Position numbers and translations under genes: made by a program
Source: Thermoplasmata archaeon
Lineage (GTDB): Archaea; Thermoplasmatota; Thermoplasmata; Thermoplasmatales; GCA-001856825
Reading direction: 5' to 3'
Assembly (NCBI GenBank): GCA_021817415.1
Contig: JAKAUZ010000001.1
Location: 1 to 61,761 of the forward strand
Length of the DNA: 61,761 bases
Part shown: positions 27,137 to 35,336 of the stretch, one piece after another
Numbering within the stretch: position 1 is the first letter of the stretch
How the letters are laid out: the number at the start of each line of letters is the position of its first letter
The notes under the pieces: model-generated
Database searches by the model: none
Told to the model about the DNA's origin: nothing
The model's input: only the letters and a program-made list of their open reading frames with translations

Positions 27137-27577
27137 TCACAACCAATTCTTATCTGCCCTCTCATACTTAATTAGTTCTGACTCCTTGAAAAATATTGGG
27201 ATTTCGTACTGGGCTGTCTCAATAGAGTCACTGGCGTGAATAAGATTGAAGTCTATACCTGACGAGAAGTCACCTCTAATCGTGCCTGGTTCAGCTTTTG
27301 CACCATTAGTAGCACCGACCAGTTTTCTTGTGATGTCAATTACATCCTTCCCTTCAAGCACCATCGCGACTACTGGTCCAGACATTATGTATGTTATTAG
27401 AGAATCATAGAAAGGTTTGCCTTTGTGCACCGCATAATGTTTTTCTGCCGCCTCCTTATTTACTGATATAAGTTTTAGTCCAATGAGGGTTACCCCCTTA
27501 TTTTCGAACCTTGTTATGATGTCTCCAATTTTCTGTCTCATCACACCATCCGGCTTAATGAGCACCAAGGTTCTCAT
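27137..27577 (-). CDS. ndk: Nucleoside diphosphate kinase
   Basis: The 146-residue enzyme equilibrates nucleoside triphosphates through a phosphohistidine. The active-site signature NLIHASDS is present near residue 115, with LIKPDGV at the N-terminus and GATNGAKAEPGTIRGDF. Size is typical. It lies between rpl24e and infB with short gaps of 4 and 6 nt. Confidence 0.97.
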   Translation of the reverse strand: MRTLVLIKPDGVMRQKIGDIITRFENKGVTLIGLKLISVNKEAAEKHYAVHKGKPFYDSLITYIMSGPVVAMVLEGKDVIDITRKLVGATNGAKAEPGTIRGDFSSGIDFNLIHASDSIETAQYEIPIFFKESELIKYERADKNWL

Positions 27578-27581
27578 AAAA

Positions 27582-27875
27582 TCAACTCCCTTCTTTAACA
27601 GGCTCTACAGTTTCCTTTTTCTCTTCTTTTATCTTCTTGAGTCTTGCTTTCTTGCTCTTTTTCTTTCCGCCCTTGGCTCCCGTCGCTCTTTGCCTTCTCC
27701 CTTCCCTTCCTTCTTCCGTCCACAAGACATCCCTTGGCTCCCTTTTAAGCTTCAGATAATTCCTTTCACACTTCGATGTATCAAAATATAGCGAAGACCC
27801 ATCCCTTCGCACAAACATTTTCCCTGTTCCTGGTTCCAATTTTGCTCCGCAAAAGGAGCAGTACCTGATTTCCAC
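27582..27875 (-). CDS. rpl24e: Ribosomal protein L24e
   Basis: The 97-residue protein has the L24e zinc ribbon (CSFCGAKLEPGTGKMFVRRDG and the later SKCERNY) followed by a lysine-rich tail longer than the minimal archaeal L24e (about 60 residues). The start is GTG. It belongs to the L7Ae-S28e-L24e-ndk-infB operon, 5 nt after rps28e. Confidence 0.92.
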   Translation of the reverse strand: MEIRYCSFCGAKLEPGTGKMFVRRDGSSLYFDTSKCERNYLKLKREPRDVLWTEEGREGRRQRATGAKGGKKKSKKARLKKIKEEKKETVEPVKEGS

Positions 27876-27880
27876 CTAAA

Positions 27881-28093
27881 TCACCTTACTGATAGCTTCC
27901 TTGCTTCTCTGGCAGTTTCTCTCAGCATCAGGATATCACCAACCCTGATTGGACCCATCACGTTTCTTGTGAGGACTCTTCCCTGATCTCCCCCTGCAAG
28001 AACCTTTATCTTTACCTGGGTCGCTTCACCAGCCATCCCTGTTCTCCCTATCAATTCAACGACTTCGCAGGGAATGGCATCATTTTCACTCAT
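27881..28093 (-). CDS. rps28e: Ribosomal protein S28e
   Basis: The 70-residue small beta-barrel protein has the S28e signatures [22 protein letters not shown] and the C-terminal [11 protein letters not shown]. Its place between L7Ae and L24e is the conserved archaeal order. Confidence 0.97.
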   Translation of the reverse strand: MSENDAIPCEVVELIGRTGMAGEATQVKIKVLAGGDQGRVLTRNVMGPIRVGDILMLRETAREARKLSVR

Positions 28094-28107
28094 TTTTGGT
28101 CACTCTT

Positions 28108-28476
28108 TTACTTTTTAATTTCTTTGAATTTCTCACTCAGTTCATCGAGCAACTGTTTTCCATTCCCCGGTTCAAGAATTGCTATCGCAGCAGAGCTTTT
28201 CAATTTAGCTTTCTGTCCCAGATCATCCTTTTTCTGAACGTAAAGATAAGGGATACCCTTTTCATCACATAGCAGCGGGATGTGGAGAACTACCTCAGGT
28301 GGTTGGACGTCTTCTGCCAGTATCACTATTTTTGCCTCCCCTCTCTCAATCACCTTCGTAACTTCGTTGGTCCCCTTCTTAATTTTTCCAGTTTCAGTTG
28401 CTACTTCCACTAACTGTAGTACCTTGTTTCTCACATCATCAGGCGTTTCAAACTTTACATATGTTGTATCTGCCAT
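28108..28476 (-). CDS. rpl7ae: Ribosomal protein L7Ae
   Basis: The 122-residue kink-turn-binding protein shows GTNEVTKVIERGEAKIVILAEDVQPPE, the conserved RNA-contact region, then CDEKGIPYLYV. L7Ae is part of the ribosome and of box C/D, H/ACA and RNase P particles. A GGAGGT ribosome site lies 9 nt before the ATG and a TATA box 53-61 nt upstream. First gene of the operon. Confidence 0.97.
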   Translation of the reverse strand: MADTTYVKFETPDDVRNKVLQLVEVATETGKIKKGTNEVTKVIERGEAKIVILAEDVQPPEVVLHIPLLCDEKGIPYLYVQKKDDLGQKAKLKSSAAIAILEPGNGKQLLDELSEKFKEIKK

Positions 28477-28528
28477 TTTTTATACCTCCTTCACATTTCG
28501 GTCATTGGCCTCACTATAATTTGAAATT

Positions 28529-28537
28529 CTATATATA
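28529..28537 (-). promoter_or_regulatory. TATA box of the L7Ae-infB operon
   Basis: On the minus strand TATATATAG lies 53-61 nt before the L7Ae ATG, preceded by a purine-rich GAAAG. A start about 25 nt downstream would leave a roughly 30-nt leader holding GGAGGT, so this operon is leadered, unlike the HTa gene. Confidence 0.6.
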
Positions 28538-28989
28538 CTTTCACGCGGCGAAGACTGTGAGGCAAGTCTGATAAATATAGCGTTCAAGGCTATCGAACAA
28601 GTACTTCTAATTATTGCCATTATATGCTATTTGTTAATGGGAGCAGCCATTTTCCCTTCATAGATTTGGTTTGAGATTTTTCTGTCTGTTCTCTGGAACA
28701 TGGATTTCCTTGCGAGATATTCTAGAAAAGCTATCTGCGAACTTTTGCACAATTAAACGCACTCTTCTTGAGGGGTTTGACTGCTTCTCCGCTTTCTCCA
28801 CCTGTTAATTCTTAACTAGAGAGACTACAGTTTTCTACTCCAAATTACTAGAAGGACCTGAAACATTCGTTAAGACCTATTTGTATTCGAAGGCGAACTG
28901 ATATTAAACACCACAGGAACTCGAACGAAGATATGACATTTCTCGAAAATTTAAAGTCTGTTTGAATGCTTTTTTGGTAGAATTTGAAA
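28538..28989. other. Intergenic gap, no gene recognised
   Basis: This AT-rich stretch lies between the L7Ae promoter and the 3' end of the anchored protein gene at 28990. I see no open frame, repeat or convincing stem structure. Confidence 0.55.
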
Positions 28990-29913
28990 TCAAGTGGTTA
29001 CAGTAATATTCACCCATGTGGTTCCTGTTACTTCTCTTACATAGTTACCGTTGAAAGTTTTCGAGGAAAGGAGGAAGTACAGGGACAGGTTGTATTCTCC
29101 ACCAATCAGCGACAGAGAGTAAGTCTTGTTGTTTTGAACCGGCAAAGAGAAATCACTGACGTTGAGGTATCCATGTCCTGTTCCTCCAATAATTCTGATT
29201 TTCAAAACGGCGGGATTCTGATTGTAGATATTAACGGTACTGCCATTGAATACGACTAATTTTGTAAAGTTGGCTGAAACATTGTACGTGAATGATTGCC
29301 ATTTCGTGATGGGCAAATTGCTGGGTCCATATGCAATGTGTGAAAAGTTATACGATATTTGCGGGAACGTTCCAGCGAATGAATATATCTCCTCGTAAAC
29401 TGTGAAGCCATTATATTCTGTATTTCCGATGTGTTCATTTGGCGACAGGGTAAAATAATTCCCTCCGGTATAGTTTGTTTGAATCCTGTTGTCAAATTTG
29501 AATGTTACAAATCCAGATGATATTGATTCCCCAAAAGAATGCAATCCCGGGTAAATCTCAAACCAGTGAGGATTGTAGAAATATCTGATGGTCCCGTTAA
29601 TAATTCTTGTATAAGAGTAGGTGGCAAAAAAAATTCCTTCAATTGAAGAGATACCCACCTGATCATAGCTCTTGTTATCATCCCAGGCAGAGATGACAAC
29701 ATAGTACGGTGTTTTATTATTATTCCTGCCTCCGATGAAATTCAAGTTGGCTGAAATAGATTGGGTCTTTATTGCAGTGCCCGTATAAATGGTACCTATG
29801 TAAATGTGACTGCTCGCACTCTGCTTCTTCTCTCCAAAATTATTAACGTACTCAAGATAAATTAATCCCGCAAGGAGTATAATGAGCACTATGAGTATCG
29901 TTGTGTATTTCAT
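28990..29913 (-). CDS. Membrane-anchored extracellular protein, unknown
   Basis: The 307-residue protein has one N-terminal hydrophobic helix directly after the start (TTILIVLIILLAGLIYLEYV) and then a beta-rich, Asn/Ser/Tyr-rich domain with many N-x-S/T sequons, as expected for an outward-facing glycosylated protein anchored by its N-terminus. No family recognised. It stands alone. Confidence 0.65.
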   Translation of the reverse strand: MKYTTILIVLIILLAGLIYLEYVNNFGEKKQSASSHIYIGTIYTGTAIKTQSISANLNFIGGRNNNKTPYYVVISAWDDNKSYDQVGISSIEGIFFATYSYTRIINGTIRYFYNPHWFEIYPGLHSFGESISSGFVTFKFDNRIQTNYTGGNYFTLSPNEHIGNTEYNGFTVYEEIYSFAGTFPQISYNFSHIAYGPSNLPITKWQSFTYNVSANFTKLVVFNGSTVNIYNQNPAVLKIRIIGGTGHGYLNVSDFSLPVQNNKTYSLSLIGGEYNLSLYFLLSSKTFNGNYVREVTGTTWVNITVTT

Positions 29914-30108
29914 TGAACAGTATATCTAATCAATGAATTAAAATTTTCCAGAATTGAGATTTAGCCCATAGGCACTTATGCTCCTGGCAGTGATTATCGG
30001 TCATTCATTCACAGCCTGCTGATGGTGAATTTGGAATTAGTGGAGTTTCCATACCTGAGTTGCAAAATGAATCCTAAGATTAATGATTATGTTTAACATA
30101 GCCCCTAG

Positions 30109-30528
30109 ATGCGAAGGAATCAGATTTCGTCGTATGAGAATCTTCAAGAGAGTGTAAGAGAGCTAGACCTGGGTGTTATTGATACAGTAAGGTATGTTTA
30201 TAACGACAAAGATACAGTAATAACCATAAAAACAGACGAATTCACCTCTATTTGCCCCAAGACCTCGCTTCCTGACTTTGCGAAACTGACCATTTATTAT
30301 AGACCTGACAAGCTCCTTATTGAATTGAAATCTTTGAAGTTCTACCTGCATAAATATAGAAACCTGGGAATTTTTCAAGAAAATGCTATTAGCAAAATAC
30401 TCGAAGACTTGGTGAAAAGTGCTTCTCCAAATTTTATGATGGTCGTAGGAGAGTTTAACCCTAGGGGCGGCTTGTCTACTAGAATCGTAAGCAGATACTA
30501 TAAGGATAGAGAATCTTTTGAAGATTGA
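30109..30528 (+). CDS. QueF-type 7-deazaguanine nitrile enzyme (QueF or QueF-like)
   Basis: The 139-residue T-fold protein matches QueF: FTSICPKTSLPDFAKLTI with the nucleophilic Cys49 and Asp56 at the family spacing of seven, YRPDKLLIELKSLKFYL with the NADPH-motif-like ELKSLKFY (72-79), and VGEFNPRGGLS. QueF reduces preQ0 to preQ1 with NADPH; the related QueF-like enzymes convert preQ0 bound in tRNA to archaeosine. The usual FHE substrate motif is FQE here (residues 89-91), so the reaction is not certain. A bacterial-type TGT is encoded at 14711. Monocistronic. Confidence 0.85.
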   Translation: MRRNQISSYENLQESVRELDLGVIDTVRYVYNDKDTVITIKTDEFTSICPKTSLPDFAKLTIYYRPDKLLIELKSLKFYLHKYRNLGIFQENAISKILEDLVKSASPNFMMVVGEFNPRGGLSTRIVSRYYKDRESFED

Positions 30529-30667
30529 CAGTTCTGTTTATCAGATTTGCTTATTAACCTCCTTTGACCGAACTGCCTGAGTCCCATTATAATTGATTAT
30601 TGCCAAACCTTTAAATCAGACTTCAATATCAGTTTGTTCCCTCTGGAATAGGCTTCGATTAATGAGA

Positions 30668-30786
30668 TGTCCTGGACGACGGGGAACTATAGGGATTTTT
30701 GGGCCCCTTGCAGAGTAAGGGCGTGTCACCCTTCTATGAAAACAAGGCCAGAAAAAATCCCAGATCCCCGGATAGGTCAGAGGGCA
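30668..30786 (+). ncRNA. Candidate structured RNA between queF-like gene and fhs
   Basis: A long rod-like fold can be drawn: outer helix 30668-30677 with 30776-30786 (TGTCCT/AGGGCA plus GAC/GTC); CGGGGA 30680-30685 with TCCCCG 30765-30770; GGGATTTTT 30692-30700 with AAAAATCCC 30753-30761 (9 perfect pairs); GGCC 30702-30705 with 30746-30749 extended by TTG/CAA; terminal hairpin AAGGG/CCCTT (30717-30721/30729-30733). One outer pair is G-U on the + strand only, which slightly favours that strand. A TATA-like CTTTAAAT lies near 30609 and a GGGCT-CATC-AGCCC hairpin plus T-rich tract at 30831-30848. I do not recognise a known RNA family; a DNA element or bidirectional terminator is also possible. 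The rest of the 30529-30879 gap holds no gene. Confidence 0.45.
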
Positions 30787-30879
30787 TGAGAATGATTGTC
30801 CTTGTTAACTCCGGGGAATACCAAGAAACGGGCTCATCAGCCCTTTATTGGACTCTCTCTGACGCAACCAGACAATCCG

Positions 30880-32505
30880 TCACAATAGACCGGTTATGTT
30901 TCCCTCTTCGTCTATATCAACTTCCTCTGAAATCGGATGTTTGGGCAAGCCGGGCATTGTCATAATTTCTCCTGACAGTGGAACTGCAAACCCTACTCCT
31001 GTGGAAAGCATGATGTCCTGTATTTTCAGGACAAAATCTTTGGGCCACCCGAGCTTCGTCTGATCGTCTGTTATTGAATATTGAGTCTTTGCAATGCACA
31101 CATCCATAAAGTCAAGATTCTCCATCTTGATCTGCTTGAGAACAGCCATTGCTTTTTTAGAGAATTCTACTTCTTTTGCCCCGTAAACATTCCTCGCTAT
31201 TTTTTCAATCTTTGTCTTGACTGGGTCTCCGGGTTCATAAGTATAGTTTATCTGGGACGGCTCAGTGGACTGCAATGTCTTCAGCACCAGTTTTGCCAGT
31301 TCTATTGACCCCACCCCGCCCTTCAAATAACCTTCGTTCAGTGCGAGTTCATATCCTCTCTTTTGGAGCTCCTTTCTTATATATTCTATTTCTTCTTCCT
31401 TGTCATCGCTGAATTTATTCAATGCAAGCACTACAGGGATTGAATATCTTCGCATGTTTTCAATGTGGTAGTATAAGTTTTCCATTCCCTTTACAAGAAA
31501 ATCAAGTCCATCTTGCCCCTTTTTCATCCCACCATGGTGCTTCAGAGCCTTTACTGTTATGACAATGACGCTCAGACTGGGTCTGTAGCCAGCCCTTCTT
31601 GACACTATGTCGATGAATTTTTGCGCCCCGAGATCGGAGCCGAAACCGGCCTCTGTGATCACATAATCAGCAAGTTTTAATGCGATCCTGTCTGCTGTAA
31701 TGCTGTTGTGTCCATGCGCAATGTTCCCAAAAGGCCCTATATGCACTAATGCAGGGACTCCTTCGTTAGTCTGAACTAGGTTTGGCTTGATCGCATTCTT
31801 TAGAAGGGAAGCCATGGCACCCTGTGCTTTGAGATCGCCTGCCGTGACTCTTTTTCCATCCTTAGTGTAGCCCACTGTGATTCTAGAAAGCATCTCCTTG
31901 AGCGACGAGTAACTGTCAGCGAATCCCATTATTGCCATTATTTCAGATGCAGGAGTTATGAGGAATGAATCTTCCGCAATTGCCCCACCAGCCTCCCCCA
32001 TGCCAACCACTATCTGTCTCAGCGACCTGTCATTCATGTCAATAGTTCTCCTCCAGTTCAATTTTCGAACATCCAGATTCAGTTCGTTCCCGTGGAAAAT
32101 ATGGTTGTTTACAATGGCAGATAGAAGATTGTGCGCTGCCGAAATTGCAGGAAAATCTCCGGTGAAATTTAGATTTATTTCATCTGATGGAAGAACTTGG
32201 CATTTCCCTCCCCCGGTACCTCCTCCTTTTACGCCAAAATTGGGACCAAGAGATGGTTCCCTGAGGGTTATCATCACGCTTTTTCCCAGTGATCTTAGTC
32301 CCTGGGAAAGTCCAATGGTAGTTGTCGTCTTTCCCTCACCAGAAGAGGTTGGATTTATAGCAGTCACGAGAACCAGTTTTCCGTCCTTTTTACCCTCAAG
32401 TTTTTTGATCACTTTCAGGCTGATCTTTCCCATGTAGTTTCCATATGGTTCAATATCATTCTCTTCTAGTCCAATTTCCTTGCTTATTTCTTTAATTGTC
32501 TTCAT
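30880..32505 (-). CDS. fhs: Formate--tetrahydrofolate ligase
   Basis: The 541-residue enzyme forms 10-formyl-THF from formate, THF and ATP, or makes ATP in reverse. The ATP-binding segment is PTSSGEGKTTTTIGLSQGL near residue 50, with the family blocks REPSLGPNFGVKGGGTGGG and GLPKHPISEEVDIDEEG at the end. Length is normal. It is the last gene of the kbl-ftcd-fhs operon, 13 nt after ftcd, which suggests it takes one-carbon units from histidine and glycine breakdown and may conserve energy as ATP. Confidence 0.96.
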   Translation of the reverse strand: MKTIKEISKEIGLEENDIEPYGNYMGKISLKVIKKLEGKKDGKLVLVTAINPTSSGEGKTTTTIGLSQGLRSLGKSVMITLREPSLGPNFGVKGGGTGGGKCQVLPSDEINLNFTGDFPAISAAHNLLSAIVNNHIFHGNELNLDVRKLNWRRTIDMNDRSLRQIVVGMGEAGGAIAEDSFLITPASEIMAIMGFADSYSSLKEMLSRITVGYTKDGKRVTAGDLKAQGAMASLLKNAIKPNLVQTNEGVPALVHIGPFGNIAHGHNSITADRIALKLADYVITEAGFGSDLGAQKFIDIVSRRAGYRPSLSVIVITVKALKHHGGMKKGQDGLDFLVKGMENLYYHIENMRRYSIPVVLALNKFSDDKEEEIEYIRKELQKRGYELALNEGYLKGGVGSIELAKLVLKTLQSTEPSQINYTYEPGDPVKTKIEKIARNVYGAKEVEFSKKAMAVLKQIKMENLDFMDVCIAKTQYSITDDQTKLGWPKDFVLKIQDIMLSTGVGFAVPLSGEIMTMPGLPKHPISEEVDIDEEGNITGLL

Positions 32506-32518
32506 AAATACACCTTTC

Positions 32519-34036
32519 CTACAGATCGTTCCACATTGCTTCTGATATAATTTCTATCTTCTTGTCAGTCTCCTCTAACAACTCTTTCATTTTTGCTTTG
32601 TATTTGTTTACAAAAAACTCATCTTTTATCAGTCCAAGGTTAATCTTGACATTTTGAAGGGATCCGTCAACTGAGCTCTTCAGGAACATTGAAGCGCAGT
32701 AAGCATCCGAAACTGCATTCCTGTTCCCTTCCTTGGAAAGATAAACGGCAAATTCAATCATTGATGCGGCGAGGGTGGCAGTTTCCCACGGAACTTCAGT
32801 CGCTTCTTTAAGTCTCGTCTGGATTGTCTTCGTTCTTTCCTCTTTCTCCTCCTGAGTGTTTTTTGGAAGCGACAGTGCAGATGAAAGGTTGTTGTAAGCT
32901 TCAGTGTCTTTGCTGGACTGCCTGTAAAGGGACCACATAATTTTCCTTGCTTCATCCTTTATCCTTAGCATCTCCTGGGTCTTGCTTTCATATCCTTTCT
33001 TGTTTATGGTTAATCCTGCCACCATTACAATTAATGCAGAGCCAATTGCTCCTACGAGTGCGCTTGCAGATCCGCCACCTGGTGCTGGTTTATCGCTGGA
33101 CAATTCCTCTAGATATGCCTTCATTCCGTCCTTCATGAATGAATCAAGCAACTTCTTTTCCAAAACCTGATCAATACTGAAATCATAGTTTCTGAAGTAG
33201 AATCTGTACATCTCCTCCAGTGCAGCTTGTGGAATGACGCCGATGAGTTCTGTCCTTGTGACGCTTAACCCCCTTGCTTCGGCCTCCCGTTTCACGAATT
33301 CGAATACCTGTGGCACTGGTGTTTCCCTGAAGTTCACCAGATTCATTGAAACCTGAGTTTCACCGGTCTCCTTTAGGTTGAAACCCAGTGCCCTGACATT
33401 TTTCAATCCACCAGTCTTTTCCCTCACTCTTTTGGCAATTTCTTTTGCACCTTTCGGGTTGCTTGAATTCAGATCCACATTGAATGCAATCAGAAATTCT
33501 CTTGCGCCTATTATTGTTGCGCCTGCAGTAGGGAGGGAGGAGGGACCATAATCCGGTTTGTAATTTTCATTAGTAATTATCATTTCTTTCAGCTGCTCAT
33601 ACTGAACCTTTTCATTACGTATGTCCGGAAGATTCTTCCTGGAACCTGTCTGTGCGGCCTCCCCATACAAGAATACAGGTATTTTCAGCTCTTCTCCAAC
33701 TCTTCTTCCCAATTTCTTCGCCAGATTGATGCAATACTCCATTGAAGAGTTCATCAGTGGAATGAACGGAACTACATCTGTAGCACCAAATCTTGGGTGC
33801 TCTCCTGTGTGAGAATCCATTTTTATAACCTCAGAGGCCTTCTTTATGGCGTCAAACATGGCATCCACCAAGTTATCACCATCTCCCACCAAGGTTACAA
33901 CTGATCTGTTGTGATCCGCATTCATCTCAACGTCTATTATGTCCACTGGATGATTCCTTATCACATCCAGAATTTTATTCAAATTTTCATTGTTTCTCCC
34001 TTCGCTGAAATTTGGAACACATTCCACTAGACTCAT
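32519..34036 (-). CDS. ftcd: Formimidoyltransferase-cyclodeaminase (fused)
   Basis: The 505-residue bifunctional protein has glutamate formimidoyltransferase in the N-terminal 300 residues (MSLVECVPNFSEGRN, HPRFGATDVVPFIPL, ALGFNLKETGETQVSMNL) and cyclodeaminase in the C-terminal 200 (SSDKPAPGGGSASALVGAIGSAL). It moves the formimino group of histidine-derived formiminoglutamate to THF and releases ammonia, giving methenyl-THF. Fused forms occur in animals and some prokaryotes. It lies between kbl and fhs with gaps of 10 and 13 nt. Confidence 0.95.
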   Translation of the reverse strand: MSLVECVPNFSEGRNNENLNKILDVIRNHPVDIIDVEMNADHNRSVVTLVGDGDNLVDAMFDAIKKASEVIKMDSHTGEHPRFGATDVVPFIPLMNSSMEYCINLAKKLGRRVGEELKIPVFLYGEAAQTGSRKNLPDIRNEKVQYEQLKEMIITNENYKPDYGPSSLPTAGATIIGAREFLIAFNVDLNSSNPKGAKEIAKRVREKTGGLKNVRALGFNLKETGETQVSMNLVNFRETPVPQVFEFVKREAEARGLSVTRTELIGVIPQAALEEMYRFYFRNYDFSIDQVLEKKLLDSFMKDGMKAYLEELSSDKPAPGGGSASALVGAIGSALIVMVAGLTINKKGYESKTQEMLRIKDEARKIMWSLYRQSSKDTEAYNNLSSALSLPKNTQEEKEERTKTIQTRLKEATEVPWETATLAASMIEFAVYLSKEGNRNAVSDAYCASMFLKSSVDGSLQNVKINLGLIKDEFFVNKYKAKMKELLEETDKKIEIISEAMWNDL

Positions 34037-34046
34037 GAATTCACCT

Positions 34047-35225
34047 TCATAACAATTTCATCTTCTTGCCTATGGATTCAAATTTATCAATTGCAAAATT
34101 TATGTCGCCGTCGCTGTGCACTGCTGACGGCATAAGTCTTATTCTTGCCGTTCCCTTCGCGACAGTTGGATAGATTATTGGAGAAGCAAATACTCCTTCA
34201 CCGTAGAGTTGCTTGCTGAACTCTACTGCATTTCGTTCATCGCCTATTATGACAGGAGTGATGGGTGTTTTGCTGTGACCTGTATTGTAGCCAAGGTCAT
34301 TCAGCCCACCTTTAAGCTTTTCTGCATTGCTCCAGAGTTTCTTCAATAGCGAGTCGTCCCTTTCCATTATCTCAATGCTTTTCAGAATGGCTGCCACTTC
34401 TCCTGGATTAAGGGCTGAGCTAAACAGGAATGGTCTTGCCCTCTGTTTAAGCAAATCTATCAGATCCTGACTTCCCGCCACAAATCCTCCCATTACACCT
34501 ATTGCCTTCGAGAACGTGCCCATTTCAATGTCAACTCTGCCTACCAGGTTGAAATGATCCACTATTCCCCTCCCATGATCTCCAAGAACGCCTTCTCCGT
34601 GAGCATCGTCTACGTATACCATCGCATTGTACTGATTGCCCAGTTCAGCTATTTCAGGAAGGGGAGCAATGTCGCCGTCCATGCTGAAAACACCATCAGT
34701 GACAATCAGTGCTTTCTTTCCTGTTCTTCTTTCAGCTTTCAGCTGTTTTTCCAGGTCCTGATACGATAAGTGTGAGAATACGATCCTTTTTGCGGAGCTG
34801 AGCCTGACGCCATCTATGATGCTCGCATGATTCAATTCTTCGCTGAAGATGAGGTCTTCCTTCCCTACCAAAGCTGGGATTGTCCCTAGATTTGCAAGCA
34901 ATCCCCCCTGGTAAACGAGAGAATTCTCCATATGCTTGAATTTCGCTATTTTCTCTTCCAGCATAATGTGGATATCCATCGTTCCCGCAATGCTTCTCAC
35001 TGCCCCAGCACCTACGCCATAATATGAAACTGCATCTGCCATGGCCTTTTTGACCTCAGGATGGTTCGCAAGCCCAAGATAGTTATTGGAGCACAAATTC
35101 AGCATCTGTTTCCCATCAATGCTCACCCAGGCACCTTGAGAACTTTTTAAAATCCTGATCGGAATGTATCTGCCACTCTCTCTTAAGGAAGTCAATTCAT
35201 CAGAGATCCAATCCATCTTCCCCAT
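34047..35225 (-). CDS. kbl: Glycine C-acetyltransferase (2-amino-3-ketobutyrate CoA ligase)
   Basis: This 392-residue PLP enzyme of the alpha-oxoamine synthase family cleaves 2-amino-3-ketobutyrate with CoA to glycine and acetyl-CoA. Signatures are LNLCSNNYLGLANHPEVKKA, YVDDAHGEGVLG and the PLP lysine in MGTFSKAIGVMGG. The partner L-threonine dehydrogenase is encoded divergently 111 nt away, completing threonine breakdown. First gene of the kbl-ftcd-fhs operon. Confidence 0.93.
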   Translation of the reverse strand: MGKMDWISDELTSLRESGRYIPIRILKSSQGAWVSIDGKQMLNLCSNNYLGLANHPEVKKAMADAVSYYGVGAGAVRSIAGTMDIHIMLEEKIAKFKHMENSLVYQGGLLANLGTIPALVGKEDLIFSEELNHASIIDGVRLSSAKRIVFSHLSYQDLEKQLKAERRTGKKALIVTDGVFSMDGDIAPLPEIAELGNQYNAMVYVDDAHGEGVLGDHGRGIVDHFNLVGRVDIEMGTFSKAIGVMGGFVAGSQDLIDLLKQRARPFLFSSALNPGEVAAILKSIEIMERDDSLLKKLWSNAEKLKGGLNDLGYNTGHSKTPITPVIIGDERNAVEFSKQLYGEGVFASPIIYPTVAKGTARIRLMPSAVHSDGDINFAIDKFESIGKKMKLL

Positions 35226-35336
35226 AACCGGTTAGGTCATTGTTTTTAAAATATTTTGCCGACCTAGTTCCACTTCACTTTTGCTTCTCTGTCTGCACTG
35301 AATATCTTTAAATCTTGCCAACAACTTTCGTGCCAT

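Noticed and set aside
30699-30965. 88-codon + strand ORF between the queF-like gene and fhs
   Set aside because: It runs through the folded element and into the end of fhs on the other strand; composition is not protein-like and no ribosome site is seen.
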